From NCBI GenBank assembly GCA_947088195.1, contig CAMUFS010000044.1, positions 1 to 13,823 of the forward strand: a stretch of DNA of 13,823 nt, given 5' to 3'. This document shows, in pieces, positions 6,921 through 13,823 of the stretch. The notes under the pieces are model-generated. The model was given only the letters and a program-made list of their open reading frames with translations. It was not told where the DNA came from and did no database searches. Made by a program: the position numbers and the translations under genes. The DNA is from an uncultured Clostridia bacterium (lineage in GTDB: Bacteria > Bacillota > Clostridia > Lachnospirales > Lachnospiraceae). Each line of letters opens with the position of its first letter. Within the stretch, counting starts at the first letter, position 1.

Positions 6921-8806
6921 AATTGGCAGAAAAGCTGACAGCCCAGACCTTTGTAAAAGGATTTCAGACCTTGAAGGAGGAGGGGGTGGCAGCCTTTTGT
7001 AAAAAGCTTAAAGCCAGACTTCGCCCCGCCATCGATTATCATAGATGGCAGGAAGAGAATGGACCATCCAAGGAGGAGCTTGAGAGGCAGAGAAATGCGA
7101 CATGGGAGACCATGCCGCTTTTCAGCGTTATTGTACCACTTTATCGTACACCAGAAAAGTATCTTAAGGAAATGATAGAGTCAGTGGTTTCGCAGACCTA
7201 TCCCAACTGGGAGCTGTGTCTTTCCGATGGTTCAGGAATAAAGAAAGGCGAAGAGGGTGATTTGGAGCAGATAGTAAAGGAGTATCAGAAAGAGAACCAA
7301 AACATTCGTTATATTCGGGCAGATAGGTCTCTTCCTATACCAGAGAATACCAATCAGGCACTTTTGCTTGCATCGGGGGACTATCTTGTCTTTTTGGATC
7401 ATGATGATACTTTGGCAAAGAATGCATTGTATGAGGCAGCTAAGGCAGCAGAGAGCGGCGCAGAGCTTTTATACAGTGATGAGGATAAGCTGGACATGCG
7501 GACAGGAAAGTATTTTATGCCGCATTTTAAGCCAGATTTTAATATTGATTTGCTGCGCAGTGTGAATTATATTTGCCATCTCTGTGTGATTAAAAAAGAG
7601 CTTGCGGACAGTATTGGCAATTTTCTGCCAGAGATGAATGGGGCGCAGGATTATGATTATATACTGCGGGCTGTCGAGCAGGCAGAGCAGATTGTGCATA
7701 TTCCTAAGGTGCTATATCATTGGAGGGCACATGAAAATTCAACTGCGGAGAATCCAGAGAGCAAGCGCTATGCTTTTGAGGCAGGTAAGAGGGCACTTCA
7801 GGCACATTATCAAAGGCTTGGACTGCCGGCAGTGCCAGAGGATGGCATCTCTCCCGGCATCTATCGGACAAGGTATCAATGGGACAGAGAACCTTTGGTT
7901 TCTGTTCTAATTCCCAATAAAGATCACATGGAAGATCTGGAGAAATGCTTACAAGGTCTCAAACGCTCTTCCTATCAAAATATGGAGATTATTATTATTG
8001 AAAATAATAGCGAGAATGCAGAAACTTTTGCTTATTATAAAAGGCTGGAGAAAGAAAGGGATAGGGTGAAGGTTGTCACATGGAAGGGAGAAGGCGGCTT
8101 TCATTATTCAGCGATCAATAATTTTGGTGCCAATTTTGCGCGGGGAGAGTATTTGCTATTATTAAACAATGACATTGCATTTATTGGGACAGAGACATTG
8201 CGAGAGATGATGGGATTTGCGATGCGTCAGGACGTGGGAGCTGTGGGGGCTAGACTTTATTTTGCAGATAATACGATTCAGCATGCAGGTGTGGTAATTG
8301 GCTTTGGTGGAATTGCAGGTCATGCTTTCGTCAATCAGAAAAAGGAGGAGCTCGGATACTTTGCCCGTGCGATGTGTCAGCAGGATTACAGTGCAGTGAC
8401 AGCAGCATGTATGTTGACAAGAACGGAGGATTTTAGAAGCGTGGGTGGTCTTAGCATGGAGCTTTCTGTGGCGTTTAATGACATTGATTACTGCATGAAA
8501 TTAAGAGAACAGGGCAAGCTTATCGTATATAATCCATATGCAGAAGCATATCACTATGAGTCAAAATCCAGAGGAGCGGAGGACACACCACAGAAGGTGC
8601 TTCGCTTTCATAAAGAGATTTTAATATTTGGAGAGCGCTGGAAGGAGATATTGCAAAAGGGTGATCCATATTACAATCCAAATCTGACACTTGAGCGCGC
8701 TGACTTTTCTTTAAAGACAAAAAAGGAGCGTTTAAAGCCGGAGGGTTATTATATGGAGCTTGTGAGAAAAGAGGTAGAGAAGGAGAGCGGTGGATTATGG
8801 ACGTGA
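6917..8806 (+). CDS. Double-domain family 2 glycosyltransferase
   Basis: A 629-residue cytoplasmic or membrane-associated protein with two GT-A domains in tandem. Domain 1 (about 67-270) begins PLFSVIVPLYRTPEKYL and has the metal motif LDHDDT (160-165). Domain 2 (about 326-570) begins PLVSVLIPNKDHMEDL, has NND (417-419) as its metal motif and a catalytic-base-like acidic NDIDYCMKLR (521-530). The first 65 residues are helical and charged. Both domains keep their key acids, so each may add one sugar; this arrangement is common in rhamnan and other wall-polymer gene sets, but donor and linkage cannot be predicted. ATG 6917 overlaps the TGA of ugd as ATGA, with AGGGA (6902-6906) upstream. The 3' end overlaps the next glycosyltransferase by 10 bases, implying translational coupling. 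Confidence 0.9.
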   Translation: MKLAEKLTAQTFVKGFQTLKEEGVAAFCKKLKARLRPAIDYHRWQEENGPSKEELERQRNATWETMPLFSVIVPLYRTPEKYLKEMIESVVSQTYPNWELCLSDGSGIKKGEEGDLEQIVKEYQKENQNIRYIRADRSLPIPENTNQALLLASGDYLVFLDHDDTLAKNALYEAAKAAESGAELLYSDEDKLDMRTGKYFMPHFKPDFNIDLLRSVNYICHLCVIKKELADSIGNFLPEMNGAQDYDYILRAVEQAEQIVHIPKVLYHWRAHENSTAENPESKRYAFEAGKRALQAHYQRLGLPAVPEDGISPGIYRTRYQWDREPLVSVLIPNKDHMEDLEKCLQGLKRSSYQNMEIIIIENNSENAETFAYYKRLEKERDRVKVVTWKGEGGFHYSAINNFGANFARGEYLLLLNNDIAFIGTETLREMMGFAMRQDVGAVGARLYFADNTIQHAGVVIGFGGIAGHAFVNQKKEELGYFARAMCQQDYSAVTAACMLTRTEDFRSVGGLSMELSVAFNDIDYCMKLREQGKLIVYNPYAEAYHYESKSRGAEDTPQKVLRFHKEILIFGERWKEILQKGDPYYNPNLTLERADFSLKTKKERLKPEGYYMELVRKEVEKESGGLWT

Positions 8807-9774
8807 CAGTAATTATTCCAAATTATAATGGAAAACATTTATTAAAGACCTGTCTGGATTCCATAAAAGCACAGAGCAGGGCTGATTTTGTTACTATGGT
8901 GGTTGACAATGGCTCCACGGACGGAAGCGCAGAGTATATCCGTAGCCAATATCCATGGGTGACAGTGGTTGAGAGGGATAGAAATTATGGCTTTTGCAAT
9001 GCCGTAAATACAGGAATCCACATGTCGGAGACAAGCTATGTTCTTCTTCTTAATAATGACACAGAGGCAGATCCAGATTTTGTGAAGGAGCTGTACCACA
9101 TGATCACACAAGATAGGCGGATTTTTTCGGTAAGCAGCAAGATGCTAAATTACTATCACAGAGATAAGATGGATGATGCTGGGGATATGTACAGCATTAT
9201 TGGCTGGCAATTTCAGCGCGGGGTGGGCCGTGAAGAAAAGTATTATCAAAAAGCAGTTCCTATATTTTCCTCCTGTGCAGGGGCCGCTATATACCGGCGC
9301 GAGATTTTTGAGAAAATTGGATATTTTGATGAAAATCATTTTGCTTATCTGGAGGATATGGATATTGGCTATCGTGCGAAAATTTATGGCTATAAAAATC
9401 TTTTCTGTCCATCTGCAGTGGTGTACCATGTGGGAAGTGCGACAAGCGGATCGAAGTACAATGAATTTAAGGTGCGTCATTCATCCCGCAACAGTGTGTA
9501 TTTAAATTATAAGAATATGCCACTTATTCAGCTTATTTTGAATTTTCCAGCATTGATTTCTGGCTGGCTTGTAAAATGGCTTTTTTTTGTGAAAATAGGC
9601 TTTGGCAGTACCTATATCAAAGGGCTCTTGGAAGGAGTTCGCACACTTGGCAGAGTAAAGAAAGTGCCATTTTGTAAAAAACATATAAAAAATTATATTA
9701 TGCTGGAAATAGAGCTTATCAGAAATCTTTTTTTGTATATTTATGAGTTTATAAGAAGAAAATTATATGTCTAG
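8797..9774 (+). CDS. Family 2 glycosyltransferase, rhamnosyltransferase-like (WbbL/RfbF type)
   Basis: A 325-residue single-domain GT-A enzyme: VTVIIPNYNGKHLLKTCLDS (3-22), VDNGSTDGS (36-44), metal motif NND (86-88) in LLLNNDTEADPDF, and the LEDMDIGYR motif (185-193) carrying the probable catalytic base. A hydrophobic stretch (about 244-266) near the C-terminus and a basic tail suggest peripheral or monotopic membrane contact. The pattern is that of the dTDP-rhamnosyltransferase-like branch of GT2, but the branch is broad and the donor is not proven; no rhamnose synthesis genes are in the window. ATG 8797 lies inside the preceding gene and AGGAG (8781-8785) precedes it. The gene ends with TAG, and about 110 non-coding bases follow, so it probably ends the first block of the operon. 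Confidence 0.88.
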   Translation: MDVTVIIPNYNGKHLLKTCLDSIKAQSRADFVTMVVDNGSTDGSAEYIRSQYPWVTVVERDRNYGFCNAVNTGIHMSETSYVLLLNNDTEADPDFVKELYHMITQDRRIFSVSSKMLNYYHRDKMDDAGDMYSIIGWQFQRGVGREEKYYQKAVPIFSSCAGAAIYRREIFEKIGYFDENHFAYLEDMDIGYRAKIYGYKNLFCPSAVVYHVGSATSGSKYNEFKVRHSSRNSVYLNYKNMPLIQLILNFPALISGWLVKWLFFVKIGFGSTYIKGLLEGVRTLGRVKKVPFCKKHIKNYIMLEIELIRNLFLYIYEFIRRKLYV

Positions 9775-9821
9775 TTTGAGAACTTTAATCAAATATTAAG
9801 AATTGAGACAGCTTTTTTTGA

Positions 9822-9850
9822 TTGTACTTTTTTGACGAAAGTTGTATGAT
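9822..9850 (+). promoter_or_regulatory. Internal promoter before the sugar-1-phosphate transferase
   Basis: TTGTAC (9822-9827), a 17-base spacer and TATGAT (9845-9850) lie in the 109-base gap between two genes. A start point near 9857 would give a short leader of about 27 bases. No convincing terminator is seen in this gap, so read-through from upstream may add to this promoter. Confidence 0.6.
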
Positions 9851-9883
9851 AGTACGGAATGAAGGAAAGGAGACGGTGAGGGC

Positions 9884-11284
9884 TTGATAAAGGATAACCA
9901 GAAATATTTTAACAGGTTCCATGTGGTAATGGATGCCTGCATCACAGCTATTTCCTATATACTTGCATATTATATCCGTCTGGAATCTGGAATTTTTCCA
10001 ATTACAGGAGAAGAGGAACGTTTAAGCACAGCCGTCTATATGTTTCCTCTGCTTTTGATAATTCCTGCTTACTTGATTTTGTACACGGCATTTCGCCTGT
10101 ATACACCCAAGCGCGTACAAGGAAGAAGGCTGGAGTTTTCAAATATAGTCAAAGCAAACACAGTGGGATTAGCGATTTTTATTGTTGTATTATATCTAGT
10201 GGAGATTCCAGATTTTTCCAGATGGATGATCGCTATTTTTTATATTATCAATATTGTATTTGAGACATTGGGAAGAAATGCCATCCGTTATGTGCTTCGT
10301 TCCATGCGTGAGAGAGGTTTTAATCTAAAACACATCGTATTAGTAGGCTACAGCCGCGCGATGGAAGGGTATATTGACCGGATCGAGGCAAATCCGCAGT
10401 GGGGCTATGTTGTGAGAGGGATTCTCGACGATAAGGTGCCAGCTGGAACAGAGTACAAAGGGGTGAGGGTACTTGGCTGTATTGATAATTTGATGGTCAT
10501 TTTGCCAGAAAATAAGCTGGATGAAATAGCAATTACGCTGAGCATCTCGGAATATGCAAGATTGGAAGAGATTGTAAATATGTGTGAAAAATCCGGTGTA
10601 CATACAAAATTTATCCCGGATTATAACCATATTATTCCAACAAAACCGTACACAGAGGATCTGTTAGGACTTCCTGTGATCAACATTCGCCATGTCCCGT
10701 TGACTAACACATTGAATATGGTAATCAAGCGCGGAATGGATATTGTGGGGGCGATTGGCTGCCTAATTTTGTTTTCCCCCGTTATGCTTATTGTCGCATT
10801 ACTAATTAAGCTGACTTCTCCGGGGCCTATAATTTATTCTCAAGAGCGGGTGGGGCTTCACAATAAGCCATTTAAGATGTACAAGTTCCGCTCAATGGAG
10901 GTAAAAGAGGAAAAAAATGGCTGGACGAAGCAGAACGATCCCCGCGTCACGCCGATAGGAAAAATTATCCGCAAATTCAGCATTGATGAGATGCCACAGT
11001 TTTATAATGTACTAATTGGAAATATGAGCCTTGTGGGACCAAGACCAGAGCGACCGTTTTACGTGGAGAAATTCAGGGAGGAGATCCCGCGCTATATGGT
11101 GAAGCATCAGGTGCGCCCTGGCATGACAGGATGGGCGCAGATCAATGGCTATCGAGGCGATACCTCCATACGAAAACGGATTGATTGTGATCTGTATTAT
11201 ATTGAAAATTGGACGATGGGATTTGACATAAAGATATTGTTTTTGACATTATTTAAGGGCTTTATTAATAAAAATGCCTATTAG
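9884..11284 (+). CDS. Polyprenyl-phosphate sugar-1-phosphate transferase (WbaP/CpsE-like initiating enzyme)
   Basis: A 466-residue membrane enzyme that starts glycan assembly by moving a hexose-1-phosphate from a UDP-sugar to undecaprenyl phosphate. It has four N-terminal membrane segments (about 12-32, 50-70, 92-108, 113-130), a cytosolic CoA-binding-like Rossmann domain (about 148-275), a re-entrant hydrophobic segment (about 288-309) and a C-terminal bacterial sugar transferase domain with SPGPIIYSQERVG, YKFRSM, the catalytic D368-E369 pair in SIDEMPQF, VGPRPERP and RPGMTGWAQINGYRG. Start is TTG 9884, with AGGAG (9868-9872) 11 bases upstream; no ATG occurs in frame before the first membrane segment except internal ones. 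The 32-residue spacing of domains and length are normal. Glucose or galactose phosphate is the usual substrate, but this is not readable from sequence. It is followed at once by an LCP gene. Confidence 0.93.
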   Translation: MIKDNQKYFNRFHVVMDACITAISYILAYYIRLESGIFPITGEEERLSTAVYMFPLLLIIPAYLILYTAFRLYTPKRVQGRRLEFSNIVKANTVGLAIFIVVLYLVEIPDFSRWMIAIFYIINIVFETLGRNAIRYVLRSMRERGFNLKHIVLVGYSRAMEGYIDRIEANPQWGYVVRGILDDKVPAGTEYKGVRVLGCIDNLMVILPENKLDEIAITLSISEYARLEEIVNMCEKSGVHTKFIPDYNHIIPTKPYTEDLLGLPVINIRHVPLTNTLNMVIKRGMDIVGAIGCLILFSPVMLIVALLIKLTSPGPIIYSQERVGLHNKPFKMYKFRSMEVKEEKNGWTKQNDPRVTPIGKIIRKFSIDEMPQFYNVLIGNMSLVGPRPERPFYVEKFREEIPRYMVKHQVRPGMTGWAQINGYRGDTSIRKRIDCDLYYIENWTMGFDIKILFLTLFKGFINKNAY

Positions 11285-11297
11285 GGAGGAAGTAAAC

Positions 11298-12392
11298 ATG
11301 GCTGAGAGGGAACGCGATCAGGAGCGAAAAAAAGCACGTATTTCAAAAAAGAAAGCAAGAAGGAGAAGAAGAAAACGGATTCTTCTGGTGTTTGAAGGAC
11401 TGCTTATCCTTGTGCTGCTGGTGGGAGCCTTTGTGGCGTTAAAATTTGACAAGCTAAATATCATGCCAATTAACGCGGACAAAGATATTCATTTTAATCC
11501 TCAGGTAAAAGAAAACAACACTTTAAAAGAATACACCAACATTGCATTGTTTGGAATTGATTCCAGAGATGAGAGCCTGGGAGACGGAAATCGAAGCGAT
11601 ACCATGATGGTTGCCAGCATTAACAATAAAACACATGAAGTAAAACTGGTGTCCGTGTACCGCGATTCTTATCTTATGATTCCAAAGGATGAGGATATTC
11701 GCTATGACAAAGCAAACCTTGCCTATTTCTACGGCGGTCCCAAGATGTCAATTAATTTATTTAATACAAATCTGGATTTGGACATCACAGATTTTGTGGC
11801 AGTGAACTTTTCAGCGCTGATAGATACCATTGATGCATTGGGCGGCATCGACATAGAAATCAACGATTATGAGCGTCAGTACATTAACGGTTATATGACA
11901 GAGACAAGCAAGATTACAGGAAAAGAGATTGTGCCACTCAATGAGTCAGGTCTTGTGCATTTAAACGGACTTCAGGCAACCTCTTATTGTCGTATTCGTC
12001 AGACAAAAGGAGATGACTACAGAAGAACAGAGCGTCAACGTCTAGTAATTTCTAAGATTGTGGAGAAGGCAAAGAAAGCAGATTTACTCACGCTAAATAA
12101 TCTGATTGACAAGGTGCTACCTAATGTATCGACAAGCCTTGATGTAGCTGAGATCTATAACTTGGCAAAGGACGCTGCCAAATATGAGTTAGTGGACAAT
12201 ACAGGCTTCCCATTTGACTTGCAGAGCAAAGACATGGGAAAAAAGGGAGACTGTGTAATTCCATTAAATCTGGAGAAGAACGTAAGCAAGCTACATGAAT
12301 GGCTGTTTGGCACACAGGAATATCAAGTGTCACAAAAGGTAAAAGAGATAAGTGATAAAATTAAGAATGATACTGGGTTAGGCGGAGACTAA
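11298..12392 (+). CDS. LytR-CpsA-Psr (LCP) family glycopolymer ligase
   Basis: A 364-residue protein with a very basic cytosolic N-terminus (about 1-26), one membrane helix (about 27-50) and an extracellular LCP domain. LCP enzymes transfer lipid-linked glycopolymers to peptidoglycan MurNAc. Visible family residues are R99-S100-D101 in GNRSDTMM, the strand VSVYRDSY with R122-D123, and the C-terminal polyprenyl-phosphate site CRIRQTKGDDYRRTERQR (231-248). The ATG at 11298 is chosen because GGGAGGA (11284-11290) lies 7 bases upstream; an upstream in-frame start at 11274 would overlap the transferase gene and lacks a site. The tail after about 310 is charged and probably flexible. Linked to an initiating transferase, it points to a wall-bound polymer rather than a secreted or flagellar glycan. 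It is the last gene before the terminator. Confidence 0.92.
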   Translation: MAERERDQERKKARISKKKARRRRRKRILLVFEGLLILVLLVGAFVALKFDKLNIMPINADKDIHFNPQVKENNTLKEYTNIALFGIDSRDESLGDGNRSDTMMVASINNKTHEVKLVSVYRDSYLMIPKDEDIRYDKANLAYFYGGPKMSINLFNTNLDLDITDFVAVNFSALIDTIDALGGIDIEINDYERQYINGYMTETSKITGKEIVPLNESGLVHLNGLQATSYCRIRQTKGDDYRRTERQRLVISKIVEKAKKADLLTLNNLIDKVLPNVSTSLDVAEIYNLAKDAAKYELVDNTGFPFDLQSKDMGKKGDCVIPLNLEKNVSKLHEWLFGTQEYQVSQKVKEISDKIKNDTGLGGD

Positions 12393-12407
12393 AGAAAAAT
12401 TTATGGA

Positions 12408-12436
12408 ATCATGTTTGAGAAAGGTCCGCTCAGAGA
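12408..12436 (+). repeat. Copy 1 of a 29-base intergenic repeat (terminator half)
   Basis: Bases 12408-12436 match 13547-13575 at 26 of 29 positions in the same orientation; the three differences are all transitions. In this copy the repeat includes the left arm of the terminator stem. Confidence 0.75.
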
Positions 12437-12466
12437 CAAGCAGTTCTCTGGGCGGACCTTTTTTTT
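12420..12466 (+). terminator. Terminator between the LCP gene and the convergent lipoprotein gene
   Basis: GGTCCGCTCAGAGA (12423-12436) pairs with TCTCTGGGCGGACC (12445-12458), 14 pairs including one G-T, with an 8-base loop, followed by eight T (12459-12466). The A-run before the stem (12420-12422) allows it also to serve the minus-strand gene, though the T-tract in that direction is short. It lies 30 bases after the LCP stop codon. Confidence 0.93.
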
Positions 12467-12517
12467 AATAATAAATTAAACCTAAGCTTATTAAAAAGTT
12501 ATAAATGGGTATATTCT

Positions 12518-13381
12518 TTATGGTGCTTCTGTAGCAGCTTCTGTTTCATCCGCATTTTGTGGCTCTACACGGGTCACAACAGTTTCTATTACCTGAATAT
12601 CTCCATTGTTAAACAATACCTTTAGTTCTGAAGTGAGGAAGGTAAAGCCATCCTCTTCAAAATAAGTTTCGTCTGTAAAGGTCTCAACAATGTAACGATT
12701 GGAGGTACATTTTACAGTGACAACTTTACCATTGGAAAGTGTGATATTGGCATCTGGCAATGGCTGTTCTACAGTGGCCTCCACAGGTTCTGTGGAGAGA
12801 GGGGCATCTATCTCAGGCTGTGTGTTCTCTTCAGAGCTTGAAGCTTGTTCGCCGGGGTCGGTTATCTGAGAATCTGAACTAGAAGGTTCTTGGGTTGATT
12901 CTTCTGCAGAGGACTCTTCTGTGGATTCATTGGAAACACTCTCTGAAGATTCCTCTTGAGGTTCTGTGGTAGGCTCTTCATTGGCAGCGGTGGTTGTGGC
13001 ATTAGGATTGGCAATAATTGTCACCTTTATAGAGCTTGTCACCGTGGAGCCAAGATAATCAAAGGAGTATTCTGCCAGATAAGTGCCCGGTGTATTGGTG
13101 TCAACAGCGGAAGAATCTACATAGATCATAGAACGCTTAATTTCCATATTTTCTGCAGACTGAATAGCACCTATATAGTCAATTTCGTCTCCAGCGTAGG
13201 AGACAATATCACTGATATGTACCTTTAAGTTGGAGGTGGTCTGTGGTTCTTTATTTGTGCTGCCACCAGAATTAGGCTTGGTGGAGCCAATATGCGCATT
13301 AGAAGCAGGCTTTTTGCCACAAGCTGTGACAAGACAGGCTGCCGCAGTGGCGCAGATAAGGATTCGTGTAAACTTTTTCAT
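12518..13381 (-). CDS. Lipoprotein with Ig-like domain and Ser/Glu/Thr-rich linker, function unknown
   Basis: A 287-residue exported protein with a lipoprotein signal: basic MKKFTR, a hydrophobic run and lipobox LVTAC with the lipidated cysteine at 21. Residues 52-125 resemble a bacterial Ig-like (Big/DUF5011-type) domain: HISDIVSYAGDEIDY, then TPGTYLAEYSF and ending in VTII. Residues 126-200 are low complexity, rich in Ser, Glu and Thr, like a cell-wall-spanning spacer. Residues 210-272 form a second small beta-rich domain (LSNGKVVTVKC to VVTRVE) that I do not recognise, followed by an acidic tail. ATG 13381 is preceded by AAAGGAC (13391-13397 on this strand) 9 bases upstream. The gene is convergent with the polysaccharide genes and has its own promoter, so any link in function is only by location. 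Surface adhesion or wall organisation is a guess. Confidence 0.85.
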   Translation of the reverse strand: MKKFTRILICATAAACLVTACGKKPASNAHIGSTKPNSGGSTNKEPQTTSNLKVHISDIVSYAGDEIDYIGAIQSAENMEIKRSMIYVDSSAVDTNTPGTYLAEYSFDYLGSTVTSSIKVTIIANPNATTTAANEEPTTEPQEESSESVSNESTEESSAEESTQEPSSSDSQITDPGEQASSSEENTQPEIDAPLSTEPVEATVEQPLPDANITLSNGKVVTVKCTSNRYIVETFTDETYFEEDGFTFLTSELKVLFNNGDIQVIETVVTRVEPQNADETEAATEAP

Positions 13382-13455
13382 AATACCAATGTCCTTTCTA
13401 TTGTTACATGGTTATAAAAATCTATAGGAACATAATACTCTCGATAATAACACAC

Positions 13456-13484
13456 ATTATACCGCAAAGGAAGGAGGCTTGCAA
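13456..13484 (-). promoter_or_regulatory. Strong sigma-A-type promoter of the lipoprotein gene
   Basis: On the minus strand TTGCAA (13484-13479) is followed after exactly 17 bases by a perfect TATAAT (13461-13456). Transcription would start near 13449, giving a leader of roughly 70 bases before the ATG at 13381. No riboswitch-like fold is apparent in that leader. Confidence 0.85.
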
Positions 13485-13546
13485 GGTTTTATTACTTAAG
13501 AAAGTCTTAGATTTTATGGTTATATTTACATGAAATGTATTTGTTT

Positions 13547-13575
13547 ATCATGTTCGAGAAGGGTCCGCCCAGAGA
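13547..13575 (+). repeat. Copy 2 of the 29-base intergenic repeat
   Basis: Matches 12408-12436 at 26 of 29 positions, starting ATCATGTT and including GGTCCGC. The two copies flank the lipoprotein gene and its promoter as direct repeats about 1.1 kb apart. Confidence 0.75.
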
Positions 13576-13625
13576 GCAGGGTGACGAAGGATAATAGTGT
13601 TTTTGCTATGCGGACCTCTCTCGAA
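13553..13625. other. Long-stem imperfect hairpin in the intergenic region
   Basis: TTCGAGA-AG-GGTCCGC (13553-13568) pairs with GCGGACC-TC-TCTCGAA (13610-13625): a 16-position stem with one G-T and one A-C in the middle, enclosing 41 bases. There is no T-tract on the plus side, so it is not a plain terminator. It lies upstream of the minus-strand promoter and about 160 bases before the right-edge promoter, so it is outside both expected leaders as I see them. It may be a terminator or RNA of the next locus, or an intergenic repeat element. I see no gene or clear site in the 158 bases after it (13627-13784), which are AT-rich. Confidence 0.6.
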
Positions 13626-13784
13626 AATGACAAACCTCTTTAAAAATTCATCTTCACAATCTGCCATTCTTATGTTGTGTGATAAAATACATAAACATGG
13701 ATAAAAAACCACTCCGAAAAAGTATACCTTTTGAGAATCAGAGAGTATTTGTGCACTTTGTATAAAATTCTCTTAAAAAAGTAC

Positions 13785-13812
13785 TTGCAAAAGCCATGAA
13801 ATATGGTAAAAT
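13785..13812 (+). promoter_or_regulatory. Promoter pointing out of the right edge
   Basis: TTGCAA (13785-13790), a 16-base spacer and TAAAAT (13807-13812), in AT-rich surroundings. Transcription would begin about 7 bases later, at the edge of the window; the transcribed gene lies outside it and cannot be named. Confidence 0.6.
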
Positions 13813-13823
13813 AGCACATAGAA

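Noticed and set aside
9775..9830. Possible terminator after the single-domain GT2 gene
   Set aside because: Only short AT-rich pairings are seen (CTTTAAT with ATTAAG, TCAA with TTGA), and the T-run at 9813-9819 is not next to a stable stem.
9832..9850. TTGACG (9832-9837) as -35 for TATGAT (9845-9850)
   Set aside because: Spacing is only 7 bases; TTGTAC at 9822 gives the correct 17-base spacing instead.
13671..13690. TAAAAT at 13683-13688 as another plus-strand promoter -10
   Set aside because: No -35-like hexamer at 16-18 bases upstream; TTCACA (13653-13658) is 24 bases away.

Overview
The window looks like a chromosomal segment from a Gram-positive anaerobe of the Clostridia, most likely a Lachnospiraceae-type genome. 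This is inferred from gene content (LytR-CpsA-Psr protein, polyprenyl-phosphate sugar-1-phosphate transferase, SPxC-like lipoprotein), A+G-rich ribosome binding sites, moderate GC and sigma-A-type promoters. No RNA gene or mobile element was recognised, so the placement rests on style and families only.

Layout. Bases 1-405 hold the 3' end of a coiled-coil gene, possibly a FlgN/FliT-like flagellar chaperone, closed by a strong terminator at 419-453. A promoter whose -35 box lies in that terminator's T-tract (445-473) starts a long co-directional surface-polysaccharide operon: a TPP-dependent acetolactate-synthase-like enzyme (536-2386), an extended SDR (2387-3373), a GtrB/DPM-type membrane glycosyltransferase broken by an in-frame TAG (3381-4340), a MOP-family flippase (4309-5562), UDP-glucose 6-dehydrogenase (5595-6920), a double-domain GT2 (6917-8806) and a single-domain GT2 (8797-9774). 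Genes abut or overlap. A second promoter (9822-9850) precedes the initiating sugar-1-phosphate transferase (9884-11284) and an LCP ligase (11298-12392). A terminator at 12420-12466 ends the unit. A convergent minus-strand gene (12518-13381) encodes a lipoprotein with its own strong promoter. The last 440 bases are non-coding: that promoter, an imperfect long-stem hairpin related to the 12.4-kb terminator, and a promoter pointing out of the window at the right edge.

How the genes fit together (inference): the sugar-1-phosphate transferase loads the first sugar on undecaprenyl phosphate, the GT2 proteins extend the unit (Ugd supplies UDP-glucuronate, so the polymer is probably acidic), the flippase moves it across the membrane, and the LCP protein attaches the polymer to peptidoglycan. 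The TPP enzyme plus SDR pair resembles YerE/YerF, which add and reduce a two-carbon branch on a deoxy-keto sugar, so the glycan may carry a branched-chain sugar. The GtrB-type enzyme would deliver a polyprenyl-linked side sugar, but its gene carries a premature stop here. No Wzy-type polymerase and no genes for the nucleotide-sugar precursor of the branched sugar are present in the window.
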